DNA of 18,781 nt from QHWT01 sp046726015. GTDB lineage: Bacteria; Acidobacteriota; Vicinamibacteria; Vicinamibacterales; 2-12-FULL-66-21. A model generated the notes under the pieces. The model saw only the letters and a list, made by a program, of their open reading frames with translations. It searched no databases and was not told the origin of the DNA. The DNA lies in the NCBI GenBank assembly GCA_046726015.1, contig JBKOZS010000015.1, positions 1-18,781 of the forward strand. Direction: 5' to 3'. Shown here in pieces: positions 6,313 through 14,378 of this stretch; positions within the stretch are counted from its first letter, which is position 1; each line of letters begins with the position of its first letter. The position numbers and the translations under genes were made by a program.

Positions 6313-7266
6313 ATGCCGCCGGCCCGACCACGTCCCTCGGAACTGCAGCATCTCCGGCCGTCGAACGCGGCGGGTTCGCTGGTGGTCTCTCTCGTTACGG
6401 CAATCACAGCGCTGGGGCTGTTTCTTGCCCTCAGCCCGCACATCCTGATCTGGCTGCTCGGGCAGTTCGTTCTCGGCCTCGCCCTGGTCCAGTGGTTCGT
6501 CGTCCTGCACGAATGCGGGCACGACACGCTGTTCGCCTCGAAGCGCATGAACGTGTGGGTCGGCCGCGTCGCTGGTGCCTTCGCGGCCATCCCGTTCGCG
6601 TCGTGGCGGCGCGTGCACGGGCGCCATCACCGGTGGACCGGCTGGCAGGATCTCGACCCGACGACCGAAACGCTCGTACCCCGCGAGCGAGCCCGATACG
6701 AGCGCGCGATCGTCAACGTCTGCTGGAAATGCTCGATTCCAATGTTCGCGATCATCTATCGACTCGAGAACTACTGGCACCTGCCGCGTTTGTTCCGGCT
6801 CTTTCGCGTGGAGCAGGAACGCGTCCGCCTCGCCCGTGACGCTGCCGCGCTGGTCGTCGCTTACGTCGTACTGGTCATTGTCTTCGGACCGCGCGTGCTG
6901 GTTGTGACGGTCGGGCCCGCGGTGCTCCTCAGCCTCGTCGCGGAAGACGTGCTGCTCCTCAGCCAGCATACGCACATTCCGCAGAACGTCAGCCACGGCG
7001 AACACGTCAGGCCGTTCCCGGCCATCGAGCAGGAAGCGTTCACACGATCGTTGCGCCTCCCGGCATGGCTGTCGGCGCTGCTCCTCCACTTCGACGCGCA
7101 CGAACTTCACCACATGTATCCGTTCGTGCCGGGCTACCGCTTGCGGCACGTCGACTACACACCGCAGAACGAGGTTGGATGCTGGCGGTGGATTCTCGCG
7201 GCGAAGCGGGTACCGGGCGAAGTGTTTCTCTTTCAGAACCGCACCACGTCAGGGTGGGAAATCTAA
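6313..7266 (+). CDS. Membrane fatty acid desaturase-type protein (three His boxes)
   Basis: A 317-residue protein with the di-iron histidine boxes of the membrane desaturase/hydroxylase superfamily: H66-E-C-G-H70, H102-G-R-H105-H106, and H263-E-L-H266-H267, with further His in SQHTHIP in the last-helix region. Hydrophobic segments at about 24-44, 47-66, 82-98, 177-197 and 200-215 fit the usual four-helix arrangement. The family inserts double bonds or hydroxyls into acyl chains or lipids using O2 and an electron donor. It opens the co-directional lipid cluster, and its TAA overlaps the next ATG by one base (TAATG), so it may modify the chain of the lipid made there; the real substrate is not deducible. 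Confidence 0.85.
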   Translation: MPPARPRPSELQHLRPSNAAGSLVVSLVTAITALGLFLALSPHILIWLLGQFVLGLALVQWFVVLHECGHDTLFASKRMNVWVGRVAGAFAAIPFASWRRVHGRHHRWTGWQDLDPTTETLVPRERARYERAIVNVCWKCSIPMFAIIYRLENYWHLPRLFRLFRVEQERVRLARDAAALVVAYVVLVIVFGPRVLVVTVGPAVLLSLVAEDVLLLSQHTHIPQNVSHGEHVRPFPAIEQEAFTRSLRLPAWLSALLLHFDAHELHHMYPFVPGYRLRHVDYTPQNEVGCWRWILAAKRVPGEVFLFQNRTTSGWEI

Positions 7267-7835
7267 TGAGCCCGGTTGCGTGCGCATGGTTCCTGATCGC
7301 GGCGTTCGTGATCGCGGGGATGGCACAGACGGCATGGTTCGCGACGCCGATGTCGCGGCGGTTTGCGTGGCCGGTTGATTGCGGCGCGACGTTTCGTGGA
7401 CGCCGGGTGTTCGGTGCGAACAAGACGGTGCGCGGGTTCGTGGTGATGGTGCCGGCCGCAGCGCTGGCATTTGTGCTCGTCGCTTCGCTCATTGGTAATC
7501 CGGCCGCCGCAGGATTGTGGCCCCTGTCGATTCCCGGTTATGCGCTGCTGGGCGCCTGCGCGGGACTTGGCTTCATGGCCGGCGAGCTGCCGAACTCGTT
7601 CATCAAGCGGCAGTTCGATGTGGGCCCCGGCGCGCGCGCACGGAACCCGTTCGTAGCGGCGATCCAGTTCTTCGTCGATCGAATCGACTCGGGTATCGGC
7701 ATGCTGGCGGCGGTCAGCCTTGTCGCCGCGACGCCGGCGATGACGTGGCTGCTGGTGCTCCTCATCGGGCCGACATTTCACTGGGCGTTCAGCGTGTTGA
7801 TGTTCTACCTGGGATTGAAGGCGCGGCCAGCGTGA
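7266..7835 (+). CDS. CDP-archaeol synthase (CarS)-like CTP:lipid cytidylyltransferase
   Basis: A 189-residue membrane protein with about five hydrophobic segments. It carries FGANKTVRG at 49-57 (the CdsA/CarS 'FG.NKT.RG' loop), then GELPNSFIKRQFDVGPG from 106, with Ser111 and Lys114-Arg115, and D138-R-I-D141. This SFIKR...D(R/Q)(I/L)D arrangement with a PG-containing loop resembles the archaeal CarS family more than bacterial CdsA, which is larger and has a KD.G...HGG motif. Members transfer CMP from CTP to a phosphatidate-like lipid, giving a CDP-lipid. Its ATG 7266 overlaps the desaturase stop. The PssA-like gene at the cluster end would use such a CDP-lipid. Substrate assignment (archaeol-like ether phosphatidate versus an ordinary one) is open. 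Confidence 0.72.
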   Translation: MSPVACAWFLIAAFVIAGMAQTAWFATPMSRRFAWPVDCGATFRGRRVFGANKTVRGFVVMVPAAALAFVLVASLIGNPAAAGLWPLSIPGYALLGACAGLGFMAGELPNSFIKRQFDVGPGARARNPFVAAIQFFVDRIDSGIGMLAAVSLVAATPAMTWLLVLLIGPTFHWAFSVLMFYLGLKARPA

Positions 7836-7855
7836 ATCACGGCCTACGGCTGACT

Positions 7856-7890
7856 CACGAAGATCACGAAGACACGAAGAGCACGAAGGC
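7856..7890. repeat. CACGAAGA short repeats
   Basis: Four copies of CACGAAG occur in a row with periods of 9, 8 and 9 bp (7856, 7865, 7873, 7882), followed by a decayed GGCAGGAACGAAC. They fill the 82-bp gap between the CarS-like stop and ATG 7918. No Shine-Dalgarno is visible before 7918. Unlike the other spacer arrays, the period here is 8-9 bp rather than 7. Confidence 0.8.
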
Positions 7891-7917
7891 AGGAACGAAC
7901 ACCTATTCACAAAACAC

Positions 7918-10425
7918 ATGACGACGACACTTGTCGGGAACCCGGTGATTGGCCTCGATGCGGCAACCAGTGCATCGCTCGTCGGTGGCAAAGCGTCGGG
8001 ACTGCATCGGCTCATGGAACTCGGGATCGCGGTACCCCGGGGATTCGTCATCACCGCGGACGCCACCAGCAGTTTCGGTGAGGATGCGATTCCGACCGAT
8101 GTCTGGACCGCTATGGTGGACAGCTGGCGGGGCCTTGGCGTCGAAACCGTCATCGTGCGGAGTTCCGCCATTGGCGAAGACTCCCGGGACGCGTCGTTTG
8201 CGGGACAGCTCGATTCGATCCCCGACGTGTCAAACGAGCGGGAACTGCGCGACGCTATCCTGCGCTGCTGGCGTTCGCGCTCCTCGGATCGCGTGCGCGC
8301 GTACGAGCGGTCGCGCGGCCACGCACTCCGCGGCATGGCGATCATCATCCAGCAGCAGATCCGCGGGTCGGTGTCAGGAGTCCTCTTCACGCAGGATCCC
8401 GCGGGCGGAAACGGCGCGCTGATCGAGTACTGCGCCGGTGCCGGCGAGGATCTCGTCGCCGGACGCGTCAATCCCGGACGCATCGTGGTCGATCGACCGG
8501 GAACCGTCCGCCACCTGGCGACAATCCCATCAGCCACCTTGAGCGATAGTGCCGCGTGCGGAATTGCCGCTCGAGGACAGCAGATTGCGGAGGCGTTCGG
8601 CACGCCGCAGGACATCGAATGGACGATCGACGAGAGCGGCTGCGCGTGGTTCGTACAGGCCCGTCCAATCACCGTCGAGACGCGTGTCGCCGTCGGGGGA
8701 CGCCGCATCCTCTGGTCGAACGCGAACGTCAACGAGAACTTCCCCGATCCCATCAGCCCGCTGCTCTACTCGGTCGCGTCCGCCGGCTACTACCACTACT
8801 TTCTGAATCTCGGCCGCGCGTTCGGATTGTCTCGCCGCCGGCTCGCGGCGATCGACGAGCCGTTGCGCCAGATCATTGGCGTCCACGGCGCGCGCATGTA
8901 CTACAACCTGACGAGCATTCACACCGTCCTCCGCGCCGCGCCGTTTGGTGACGCACTGGCCGCCTCCTTCAATCAATTCGTGGGCGCGGACGAACTCGCG
9001 CCCGACGAGGGACGTCATCCCGGATGGCGCGAGTGGCGCGCAGCGCAGGCGGTCGAGCTCGCGCGCATCGCGATGTCCGTCAGTTGGCAGTACGCGTTCC
9101 TCACCCGTCGCGTGGCCACGTTCGAACGAATCGTTGACGAGTATGCCCGTGAGACAGATCCGTTGACGCTGCCGCGGCTGACACGCGCGCAACTACTCCA
9201 CCGGCTCCGTGGCTTCATGACGATCCGGCGTCACCGGTGGAAGAACGCCTCGCTTGCCGATGCGGGGTCGATGGTGTGCTACGCCGCGCTGAAGGCTTAC
9301 CTTCGTCGGGCGCTGCCTGGTGAAGACCAGGAAGCACTGCACAACACGCTGCTGAAGGCCCTGCCCGGCCTCGTCAGCAGCCTGCCGGCGATCGAACTGT
9401 GGAAGCTGTCGCGCGCGATTCGTGCGGACCGCGACCTGACGTCACTCTTCGCGACCGGCACGTCCGACGCCGTGCTGGCAGAACTCCGGCGCAATGCCGC
9501 ATTCAGCGCCTTTCAACGTGCGCTCGACGCGTATCTCGAGACATGGGGTTTCCGATGCTCTTCGGAGCTCATGCTGACCGTTCCAAGCTTCCAGGAAGAT
9601 GCGTCTGCGCTCGTGCCGATTCTTCGGTCGTACGCGGAGCGTGACGGGGAGTCGCCCGAGGAGCTGCTCGCCCGGCAGCGGTCGCAGCGGATCGGCGAAA
9701 CCAACCGCGTATTGCGCCTGGTCGGATGGCGTCGTGCGCCGGTGTTGCGTGTGCTGCTCCGCTGGACCAAGACATCGATCAAGCTACGTGAACGCGCACG
9801 GTTGAAGCAGGCGCTGCTCTACAGCCGGCTGCGCCGCGTCGCGTTGGCCATCGGCGACGACCTCTGCGCGGAGGGACGGCTCGATCGCCGCGATGACGTG
9901 TTCATGCTCACGATTGACGAACTGGATGCGTTGCTGTCTGGCAGCACGATGTTTCCTGATGTTGTGAACCTGGTCGAGATGCGCCGCCGGGCACATGCGC
10001 GTCTCGGCGCGATGCGGCCACCCGACACGTTCACGCTCGCGGAGGGTGCATACCTCGACGGGGGGGAGACGCGTGCGACCCCCGACAACGGCGGAGTGCC
10101 CGCCCTGACCGGCACGAGCGCCTGCGGCGGGCGCATCACGGCGCGTGCAAGGGTGCTGGCCGACGTCACCGAGGCGCACCGGTTGCGAGCCGGCGACATC
10201 CTCGTCACCAGGCAGACGGACCCGGGTTGGGGTCCGGTGTTTCCACTCATCGCCGGCCTTGTCATGGAGCGCGGCGGCATGCTGTCGCACGGCGCCATCA
10301 TCGCGCGCGAATTCGGCATTCCATCGATTGTCGGTGTGGCGGATGCAACACAGTTGATTCCGTCTGGTGCGGTCATCTGCCTCGATGGCGATCGGGGATC
10401 GGTGCGCGTGATCCAGGAATCATGA
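7918..10425 (+). CDS. PEP-synthase/rifampin-phosphotransferase-like swivelling phosphotransferase
   Basis: An 835-residue three-part enzyme. The N-terminal ATP-grasp half (about 1-255) has VGGKASGL with Lys25, VRSSAIGEDS with Arg81, and QDIEW...QARPIT at 231-252. The middle (about 260-720) opens with a NENFPDPISPLLYS segment like the rifampin phosphotransferase (RPH) substrate domain and has no pyruvate/PEP TIM barrel that I can recognise. The C-terminal swivelling domain has GGMLSHGAIIAREFGIPSIVG with the phospho-His at His791. In this family ATP gives AMP + Pi and the His passes the beta-phosphate to an acceptor. Length and layout match RPH (about 860) better than PpsA. In this operon the acceptor is more likely a lipid alcohol or phosphate than an antibiotic, but that is inference. 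The start has no clear Shine-Dalgarno; the stop overlaps the next ATG. Confidence 0.8.
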   Translation: MTTTLVGNPVIGLDAATSASLVGGKASGLHRLMELGIAVPRGFVITADATSSFGEDAIPTDVWTAMVDSWRGLGVETVIVRSSAIGEDSRDASFAGQLDSIPDVSNERELRDAILRCWRSRSSDRVRAYERSRGHALRGMAIIIQQQIRGSVSGVLFTQDPAGGNGALIEYCAGAGEDLVAGRVNPGRIVVDRPGTVRHLATIPSATLSDSAACGIAARGQQIAEAFGTPQDIEWTIDESGCAWFVQARPITVETRVAVGGRRILWSNANVNENFPDPISPLLYSVASAGYYHYFLNLGRAFGLSRRRLAAIDEPLRQIIGVHGARMYYNLTSIHTVLRAAPFGDALAASFNQFVGADELAPDEGRHPGWREWRAAQAVELARIAMSVSWQYAFLTRRVATFERIVDEYARETDPLTLPRLTRAQLLHRLRGFMTIRRHRWKNASLADAGSMVCYAALKAYLRRALPGEDQEALHNTLLKALPGLVSSLPAIELWKLSRAIRADRDLTSLFATGTSDAVLAELRRNAAFSAFQRALDAYLETWGFRCSSELMLTVPSFQEDASALVPILRSYAERDGESPEELLARQRSQRIGETNRVLRLVGWRRAPVLRVLLRWTKTSIKLRERARLKQALLYSRLRRVALAIGDDLCAEGRLDRRDDVFMLTIDELDALLSGSTMFPDVVNLVEMRRRAHARLGAMRPPDTFTLAEGAYLDGGETRATPDNGGVPALTGTSACGGRITARARVLADVTEAHRLRAGDILVTRQTDPGWGPVFPLIAGLVMERGGMLSHGAIIAREFGIPSIVGVADATQLIPSGAVICLDGDRGSVRVIQES

Positions 10426-10985
10426 TGCTGCTCGAATACGCTCGCGAACGCATTGTGCGCGGTCCAGTGTTGGCCGCGGTAGCACTCGTCGCTGCGGGAG
10501 CGCAGATCGGGCGCGGTTCGTTGAGCGGTGCCGCAGCCGCGATTGACGTCGCCATCTCGCTGTGCCTCGTGCTGGCATTCCGCATCTGGGACGACCTGAT
10601 GGACCGCGAGCGCGATCGTGTTCATCACGCCGAGCGGATCGTTGTTCGCGCGAAATCGACAACTGTGTTTGTCGCGACTGCCGCATGCCTGGGCACGGCA
10701 AGCCTCGCTGCGGTTCGACGCCTGAACGGCGACCTGTCCGCGGCGCTGCTGGTGGCATTTACCGGTCTGCTTGCCGCGTGGTACGCAACCCGCGGCCGGC
10801 GCTCCGCGGCCGGCGATCGGGTCCTGCTGTTGAAATACGCGGTCTTCACACTGGCACTGATGGGTCCGGCGGCGGTCACGCCGCGCGGCCTGGTCAGCGC
10901 GCTCGGGGTCTATCTCGCGGCGTGCCTTTACGAGTGGCGGCACGACAGGGAATCTCCCGTGTTTTCTTTCGGAGGTTCGCGATGA
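10422..10985 (+). CDS. Short UbiA-like prenyl/alkyltransferase homologue
   Basis: A 187-residue membrane protein with about six hydrophobic helices. After the second helix it has FRIWDDLMDRERDR, matching the first Asp-rich motif of UbiA enzymes, (N/D)DxxDxxxD, which binds the diphosphate of the alkyl donor through Mg2+. Typical UbiA proteins have nine helices and about 280-300 residues, with a second Asp motif between helices 6 and 7. Here the chain ends (EWRHDRESPVF...) where that motif would begin. No frameshift is apparent: ATGA overlaps lie at both ends and the next frame is a clear methyltransferase. AGGA before ATG 10422 supports the start; ATG 10425 is an alternative. It may be a minimal transferase, a subunit, or a derived non-catalytic member. 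Confidence 0.65.
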   Translation: MMLLEYARERIVRGPVLAAVALVAAGAQIGRGSLSGAAAAIDVAISLCLVLAFRIWDDLMDRERDRVHHAERIVVRAKSTTVFVATAACLGTASLAAVRRLNGDLSAALLVAFTGLLAAWYATRGRRSAAGDRVLLLKYAVFTLALMGPAAVTPRGLVSALGVYLAACLYEWRHDRESPVFSFGGSR

Positions 10986-11935
10986 GCGTGGCACTGGCGC
11001 AAGTCCCGGCGCCGTTCTTCGAAGAAGTCGCCTGCTATGGCTGCGGCACCAGGGGCGGCCGTCCATTGGTCGAGGCGCAGGACGACCTGACCGGGAAGCC
11101 CGGCACGTTTCGTTTCGTCACGTGCGAGAGATGCGGGCTCGTCTTCCAGAACCCGCGCGTGTCGCTCGATCACATCCGCGGGTTTTATGACGATGAGTAC
11201 ATCGCGCACCGGAAGACGAACTGGGGCGTGATGAACAAGGCGTTCGACCGCGCGATGGCCCAGCTCGATGCGGCAAAGGACCGGATCGTCTGCCGCTACG
11301 TCGGCCTGAACGCATCGAGCGCGGTGCTCGACGTCGGCTGCGGCGTCGGCACGTTTCTCCAGCGCCTCCGCCGGCGTTACCGCGCCGCGGTCACCGGCGT
11401 GGATTTCAAGCACCTCTCGCACCCCGCGCTCCAGGGCACCGAGTTCCACTGCGCGCTCTTCTACGAGGCGGCGCTCGCGGATCGGCGCTTTGATCTCGTC
11501 ACGATGTGGCATTTCCTCGAGCACGACTACGATCCGATGCGCAGCCTGCTCACGGCCCATCGCGTCCTGAAACCCGGTGGTCACCTCGTCGTCGAAGTCC
11601 CGCGCCTCGATAGCGTCACCTACCGGATGTTCCGGAACCGCTGGCCCGGCCTCCAGGCCCCGCAGCACACGGTCCTCTACGATCGCGCACACCTGCTGGA
11701 CTTCGTGGACCGTGCAGGTCTCGAGCTTGTCGACTACCTGCCGTATGGGGCATTCCCGGCGTACTTTTACCTGTTCACCGGCACCGCGTTCCTGGTGCTG
11801 AAGGGGCGCGGCCTGAACCTGAAGCGCGCCATCTACCCGTATTTCCTCGGGCGCGTGCTGACGGCGCCTGTTCTCGCATTCGAGAAACACCTCAACCTGG
11901 CTATGCAGACCGTGATCTGCCGGAGGGCGCGATGA
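10982..11935 (+). CDS. Class I SAM-dependent methyltransferase with N-terminal zinc ribbon
   Basis: A 317-residue protein. Two CxxC knuckles (Cys18/Cys21 and Cys48/Cys51) form a probable zinc ribbon. The SAM site is VLDVGCGVGTF around 115-125, followed by motif-II-like VTGVDF, FDLVTMWHFLEH and LKPGGHLVVEVPR. This is the Methyltransf_23/11 type seen with sugar and lipid tailoring genes. A hydrophobic C-terminal third (FPAYFYLFTGTAFLVL) suggests membrane association. GGAGG lies seven bases before the ATG, and the start overlaps the UbiA-like stop by 4 nt. It probably methylates an intermediate or head group of the cluster product (for example ethanolamine N-methylation or an O-methyl group); the sequence does not decide which. 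Confidence 0.85.
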   Translation: MSVALAQVPAPFFEEVACYGCGTRGGRPLVEAQDDLTGKPGTFRFVTCERCGLVFQNPRVSLDHIRGFYDDEYIAHRKTNWGVMNKAFDRAMAQLDAAKDRIVCRYVGLNASSAVLDVGCGVGTFLQRLRRRYRAAVTGVDFKHLSHPALQGTEFHCALFYEAALADRRFDLVTMWHFLEHDYDPMRSLLTAHRVLKPGGHLVVEVPRLDSVTYRMFRNRWPGLQAPQHTVLYDRAHLLDFVDRAGLELVDYLPYGAFPAYFYLFTGTAFLVLKGRGLNLKRAIYPYFLGRVLTAPVLAFEKHLNLAMQTVICRRAR

Positions 11936-12729
11936 GCCTGGCGGAACCTCGATACAAGGCGTTCTACCAAGACACCATCGCCGGGCGCGAGCCACGCGTG
12001 GGGCGGACGCGTCTGCTGGCCGTCAGCGGCGGGCTGCTGCTGTCGGTTGGCTCGGTCGTGATCCTGGCCATTGGTGTGGTCACACTGTTCCAGGCGCGCC
12101 GGCTCTATGCCGCGTGTGCAACGGCGCTCAGTCGAATGATCCTCTGGCTTTACGGAATCGACCTGCAGCTTCACGGCGCGCCCCCGTGGCCCTCGGGTCA
12201 GGTTGTGTATGTATCGAATCACACGTCAACGCTCGACGTGTTCATCCTCGTGGCGCTGGGACTGCCGAACACGCGCTTCTTCCTCAGTGGGTTTCTTCGC
12301 AGGATCGTGCCCCTTGGGATCCTCAGCACGATGATGGGGACGTTCTTCACCGTGCCGCAGAGCCGTCCGGACGAACGCCGCCGGATTTTCGCCAACGCGG
12401 CGCGCGTGCTGCGGCGCACGGGTGAGTCGGTCTACCTGAGTCCGGAAGGCGAGCGCATCACGACCGGGCAGATAGGCCATTTCAACAAGGGCGCGGTTCA
12501 CCTGGCGACGGATCTGCGGGCGCCGATCGTGCCGATGTTCATCCACATTCCGACGGAGGTCGATCCGAAGCGCGGCCTCGATGCAAGGCCGGGTATGGTG
12601 CACGTGCACGTCCTGCCGGTCGTGCCAACGCGGGACTGGACAGTCGATGACGTCGTGGCGAACACCGCATACCTGCGGGACGTCTTCATTCGTTTCCAGG
12701 TCGAACGGGAGCCTCTCGAATGCCTGTGA
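11932..12729 (+). CDS. PlsC-type 1-acyl-glycerol-3-phosphate acyltransferase family protein
   Basis: A 265-residue protein with an N-terminal transmembrane segment (about 28-52, LLLSVGSVVILAIGVVTLF). Catalytic motif I is N96-H97-T-S-T-L-D102 (HX4D). Motif II lies in FLSGFLRRIVPLG...MMGTFFTVPQSR, motif III is P-E172-G-E-R175 (EGxR type), and motif IV is APIVPMFIH. The family transfers acyl groups from acyl-CoA or acyl-ACP to lysophosphatidate-like acceptors at the inner face of the membrane. The downstream FAAL and carrier protein could supply acyl-ACP. GGAGG precedes the ATG, which overlaps the methyltransferase stop (ATGA). Its end overlaps the FAAL start by 10 nt. Confidence 0.85.
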   Translation: MSLAEPRYKAFYQDTIAGREPRVGRTRLLAVSGGLLLSVGSVVILAIGVVTLFQARRLYAACATALSRMILWLYGIDLQLHGAPPWPSGQVVYVSNHTSTLDVFILVALGLPNTRFFLSGFLRRIVPLGILSTMMGTFFTVPQSRPDERRRIFANAARVLRRTGESVYLSPEGERITTGQIGHFNKGAVHLATDLRAPIVPMFIHIPTEVDPKRGLDARPGMVHVHVLPVVPTRDWTVDDVVANTAYLRDVFIRFQVEREPLECL

Positions 12730-14378
12730 CCACGATTCCGGCGATGCTGCGCGCCCGCGCGGCGGTCGACGGTGACGCACGCGCGTATACCTTTCTCGAG
12801 GATGGCGAGCGCGATGGCGCGTCGCTGACATGGCGTGAGGTCGATCGCCGTGAGAGCGCAATTACCGAGGCAATCCACCAGGTTGCGGAGCCCGGCGCGC
12901 GAGCCCTGATTCTCTGTCCACCGGGGCTCTCGTTCATCCCGGCCTTTTTTGGTGCGTTACGTGCGCGGACGATTGCGGTGCCCGCCTATCCGCCGCGAAG
13001 CGGACGCCCGGGAATCGATCCTGGCGATCGCCTGCTGACGCGCCTTCGCGCGATTGTCAGCGACGCCACGCCAGCCGTCGTGCTCGCGCCAGCGCCGGTC
13101 GTGCAGCGCGCGGCTGCGGCAGCGACGCTCGTGCCGCAACTGGCGTCAGCGGCCTGGATTGACGTTGACGGCGTTCAGGACCAGGGGCATGACACTTCGG
13201 ATCCGGGCATCGATACGCGTGACGTCGCTTTTCTGCAGTACACATCGGGCTCGACCGAGGAGCCACGAGGCGTGATGGTGACGCACGCCAACCTCCTCCA
13301 CAATCTCGCGGACGCGCATGCGCTGGCAGGCCATGGCGCGCACAGCGTGTCGGTGTCGTGGCTTCCTGTCATTCACGATATGGGTTTGATCCAGGGCATC
13401 CTCCAGCCGGCGTTCAGCGGCTTCCCCGCCTGGTTGATGTCTCCCGCCGCGTTTCTTCAGCGCCCTTCGCGCTGGCTGCACGCGATCTCGCGCACCGGCG
13501 CCACCATCAGCGGTGGACCGAACTTCGCGTATGAGCTGTGCGTGCGCCGGGTCAGCCCGCACGAACGCGTCGGCCTCGATCTCTCGCAATGGCAACTCGC
13601 GTTCAACGGCGCCGAGCCGATTCGCCAGGCGACGCTCGACGCCTTCTGCGAGGCGTTCGGGCCGTGCGGGTTCGTGCCCGGCGCGTTTCGGCCGTCGTAC
13701 GGCCTTGCCGAAGCGACGCTTCTCGTGTCGACCGGGACGGGTGCGACCACTGCATGCGGCGCCCCCGCCCCCGGCACGGAAGTGCGCATCGTCGATCCCC
13801 AGACTTCCGTGGAGTGCGAGCCGGAAACACCGGGTGAGATCTGGATCGCTGGTCCTGGCGTGGCTGCCGGCTATTGGAATCAGCCCGAAGTTACCCGCGC
13901 GACCTTCGGCGCGCGAATCGCTGATACGGGTGAGGGTCCGTTTCTGCGCAGCGGCGACATTGGCGTGCTCGGAGCCAATGGGCTGCGCGTCACCGGACGC
14001 ATCAAGGACGTGCTCATCGTCCGCGGCATCAAGCATTTTCCGCAAGACATCGAGGGCACCGTCGAGCGCGCCTCGCCGTGGCTGCGCGCCGGCTGCTGCG
14101 CGGTCTTCGCGGTGCCGGGCGCCGATGGAGATGACGTTGCGGTGGCGGCAGAACTCGAGACGCCGATGCCGCTGCCGGGCGTCTCCCCGGACGCGCTCAT
14201 TCTCGACATTCGCGAGGCGGTCGGCGCCGCACACGGCATACAGGTGAGCGCGGTTGCGCTGGTCGCGCCGGGCGCCATTCCAAAGACAACGAGCGGCAAG
14301 CTGCAGCGGTTCGCCTGCCGCGAGGGGCTGCTCAGCGGGCGCATGATCCCGCTGTCCTTCTGGGCGGCGGCATCGTGA
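12720..14378 (+). CDS. Fatty acyl-AMP ligase (FAAL)
   Basis: A 552-residue member of the acyl-adenylate ligase superfamily. The P-loop-like core is YTSGSTEEPRGVMVTH at 174-189. The FAAL hallmark SWLPVIHDMGLI starts at 213 (His219, Asp220, Met221) and runs into GFPAWLMSPAAFLQRPSRWL and ISGGPNFAYELCVRR. FNGAEPI and SYGLAEATL bind AMP, RSGDIGVL and GRIKDVLIVRG form the hinge, and Lys527 in SGKLQR is the adenylation lysine. FAALs make acyl-AMP and pass the chain to a carrier-domain phosphopantetheine rather than to CoA. The next gene starts (GTGA overlap) with exactly such a carrier domain, so transfer to its Ser40 arm is the obvious step. The start follows GGGAG at eight bases. Confidence 0.93.
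   Translation: MPVTTIPAMLRARAAVDGDARAYTFLEDGERDGASLTWREVDRRESAITEAIHQVAEPGARALILCPPGLSFIPAFFGALRARTIAVPAYPPRSGRPGIDPGDRLLTRLRAIVSDATPAVVLAPAPVVQRAAAAATLVPQLASAAWIDVDGVQDQGHDTSDPGIDTRDVAFLQYTSGSTEEPRGVMVTHANLLHNLADAHALAGHGAHSVSVSWLPVIHDMGLIQGILQPAFSGFPAWLMSPAAFLQRPSRWLHAISRTGATISGGPNFAYELCVRRVSPHERVGLDLSQWQLAFNGAEPIRQATLDAFCEAFGPCGFVPGAFRPSYGLAEATLLVSTGTGATTACGAPAPGTEVRIVDPQTSVECEPETPGEIWIAGPGVAAGYWNQPEVTRATFGARIADTGEGPFLRSGDIGVLGANGLRVTGRIKDVLIVRGIKHFPQDIEGTVERASPWLRAGCCAVFAVPGADGDDVAVAAELETPMPLPGVSPDALILDIREAVGAAHGIQVSAVALVAPGAIPKTTSGKLQRFACREGLLSGRMIPLSFWAAAS

Noticed and set aside
7263..8753. 496-residue minus-strand frame opposite the CarS-like and phosphotransferase genes
   Set aside because: Ser/Arg-rich shadow without motifs; the opposite strand carries intact conserved enzymes.
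7918..10425. Housekeeping PEP synthase (ppsA) or antibiotic rifampin kinase
   Set aside because: The middle part is RPH-like rather than a PEP-synthase barrel, and the operon context is lipid assembly; kept as an RPH/PpsA-like enzyme of unknown acceptor.
10422..10985. Pseudogene of a full-length UbiA
   Set aside because: No second half is seen in any frame downstream, and both ends overlap neighbouring genes in ATGA style; treated as an intact short protein.
9819..11995. Minus-strand frames of 415 and 355 residues
   Set aside because: Shadow frames against the phosphotransferase, UbiA-like and methyltransferase genes; no start signal or domain.
13146..14234. 362-residue minus-strand frame inside the FAAL gene
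   Set aside because: Biased composition and complete overlap with a motif-rich FAAL.
12720..14378. Acyl-CoA ligase or NRPS adenylation domain
   Set aside because: The HDMGLI segment and GFPAWLMSP/FLQRPSRWL stretch are FAAL hallmarks, and a carrier domain follows in the next gene.
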